DNA of 5,909 nt from Prevotellaceae bacterium (lineage in GTDB: Bacteria > Bacteroidota > Bacteroidia > Bacteroidales > UBA932). The notes beneath the pieces were generated by a model. It was not told where the DNA came from. It made no database searches and saw only the letters and a program-made list of their open reading frames with translations. The stretch spans positions 1 to 5,909 of the forward strand of contig JAIRZR010000127.1 in assembly GCA_031267155.1 (NCBI GenBank), read 5' to 3'. Each line of letters starts with the position of its first letter. The first letter of the stretch is position 1. Made by a program: the position numbers and the translations under genes. Positions 5,677 through 5,909 of the stretch are shown one piece after another.

Positions 5677-5909
5677 ATGATACAAACAAATATGGGAACA
5701 GTTATAATAATTGGATACCTGTTACTACTTATTTTTGTAATGACGGTGATATTGTTGAAGATCGTACGAAAGGAAAAAGTGCATCTGCGTACCTGTTTAT
5801 TTTTATTGAACATTTGTATGTTTTCCTGTTCGAAACCGTATTCAAATGAATTGAAAACTGTTCTTGAACAGGCTGGTAAGAACCGCAGGGAATTGGAAAA
5901 AGTGCTGAA
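5677..5909 (+). CDS. Lipoprotein, probable transglutaminase-like family, 3' partial
   Basis: The frame is open to the right edge. From the ATG at 5677 the product begins with a hydrophobic segment (residues 7-27), a basic stretch (KIVRKEK), then a second hydrophobic segment ending in a lipobox-like CMFSC. After the cysteine comes SKPYSNELKTVLEQAGKNRR and ELEKVL. That N-terminus recalls, from memory, Bacteroidota lipoproteins with a transglutaminase-like domain, which have a similar AGDNRxELEKVL start; the catalytic part lies outside the window. Two hydrophobic stretches in a row are odd for a lipoprotein. An internal GTG at 5779 (MHLRTCLFLLNICMFSC) would give a normal lipoprotein signal, and a TATTTTTG at 5730-5737 matches the Bacteroidota -7 consensus. 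An in-frame ATG at 5647 inside the repeat is a third possible start. Frame confidence is high; function is moderate. Confidence 0.6.
   Translation, partial: MIQTNMGTVIIIGYLLLLIFVMTVILLKIVRKEKVHLRTCLFLLNICMFSCSKPYSNELKTVLEQAGKNRRELEKVL

Noticed and set aside
1..5909. CRISPR arrays, tRNA or rRNA genes
   Set aside because: No regularly spaced short repeats, cloverleaf-like sequence or rRNA signature was seen on either strand.

Overview
The window looks like chromosome of a gut-type Bacteroidota, Bacteroides or Parabacteroides-like. The reasons are Bacteroidota-style lipoproteins with acidic residues after the lipobox cysteine, a clostripain-family (C11) lipoprotein peptidase, a DUF1573 protein, A/T-rich start regions without strong Shine-Dalgarno sites, and mid-range GC. 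The genus is inferred, not proven. All genes are on the + strand.

Layout. (1) Positions 2-1663 hold an O-antigen-ligase-like (Wzy_C) membrane protein with a C-terminal TPR region, cut off at the left edge. (2) Positions 1579-1818 are a structured repeat of about 240 bp, which supplies the last 27 codons of gene 1 and the leader of the next gene. (3) Positions 1830-2549 encode an AT-rich lipoprotein whose C-terminus carries an eight-cysteine domain resembling the myxobacterial bacteriocin fulvocin C. (4) Positions 2559-3089 encode a membrane-anchored thioredoxin-fold protein with no CXXC, followed by a strong hairpin at 3119-3155. (5) Positions 3199-3936 encode a DUF1573 protein with two C-terminal membrane segments. 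(6) Positions 3937-4334 contain a possible 36-codon ORF, a broken or very small lipoprotein, and a 13-bp perfect terminator-like hairpin. (7) Positions 4335-5510 encode a C11 cysteine peptidase lipoprotein. (8) Positions 5426-5664 are a second direct copy of the repeat, about 94% identical to the first; it again supplies the last 27 codons of the gene before it. (9) Positions 5677-5909 are the start of another lipoprotein, probably of the transglutaminase-like group, cut off at the right edge.

How the parts may work together. The most notable unit is the lipoprotein-anchored fulvocin C-like precursor with a redox-inactive thioredoxin-like partner 9 bases downstream. It lies with a DUF1573 protein and an Arg/Lys-type peptidase between two direct repeats. 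This fits an exported, disulfide-rich antimicrobial or signalling peptide with accessory proteins. The whole stretch of about 3.85 kb could be gained, lost or amplified by recombination between the repeats. The biochemical links between the genes are inferred from proximity only.
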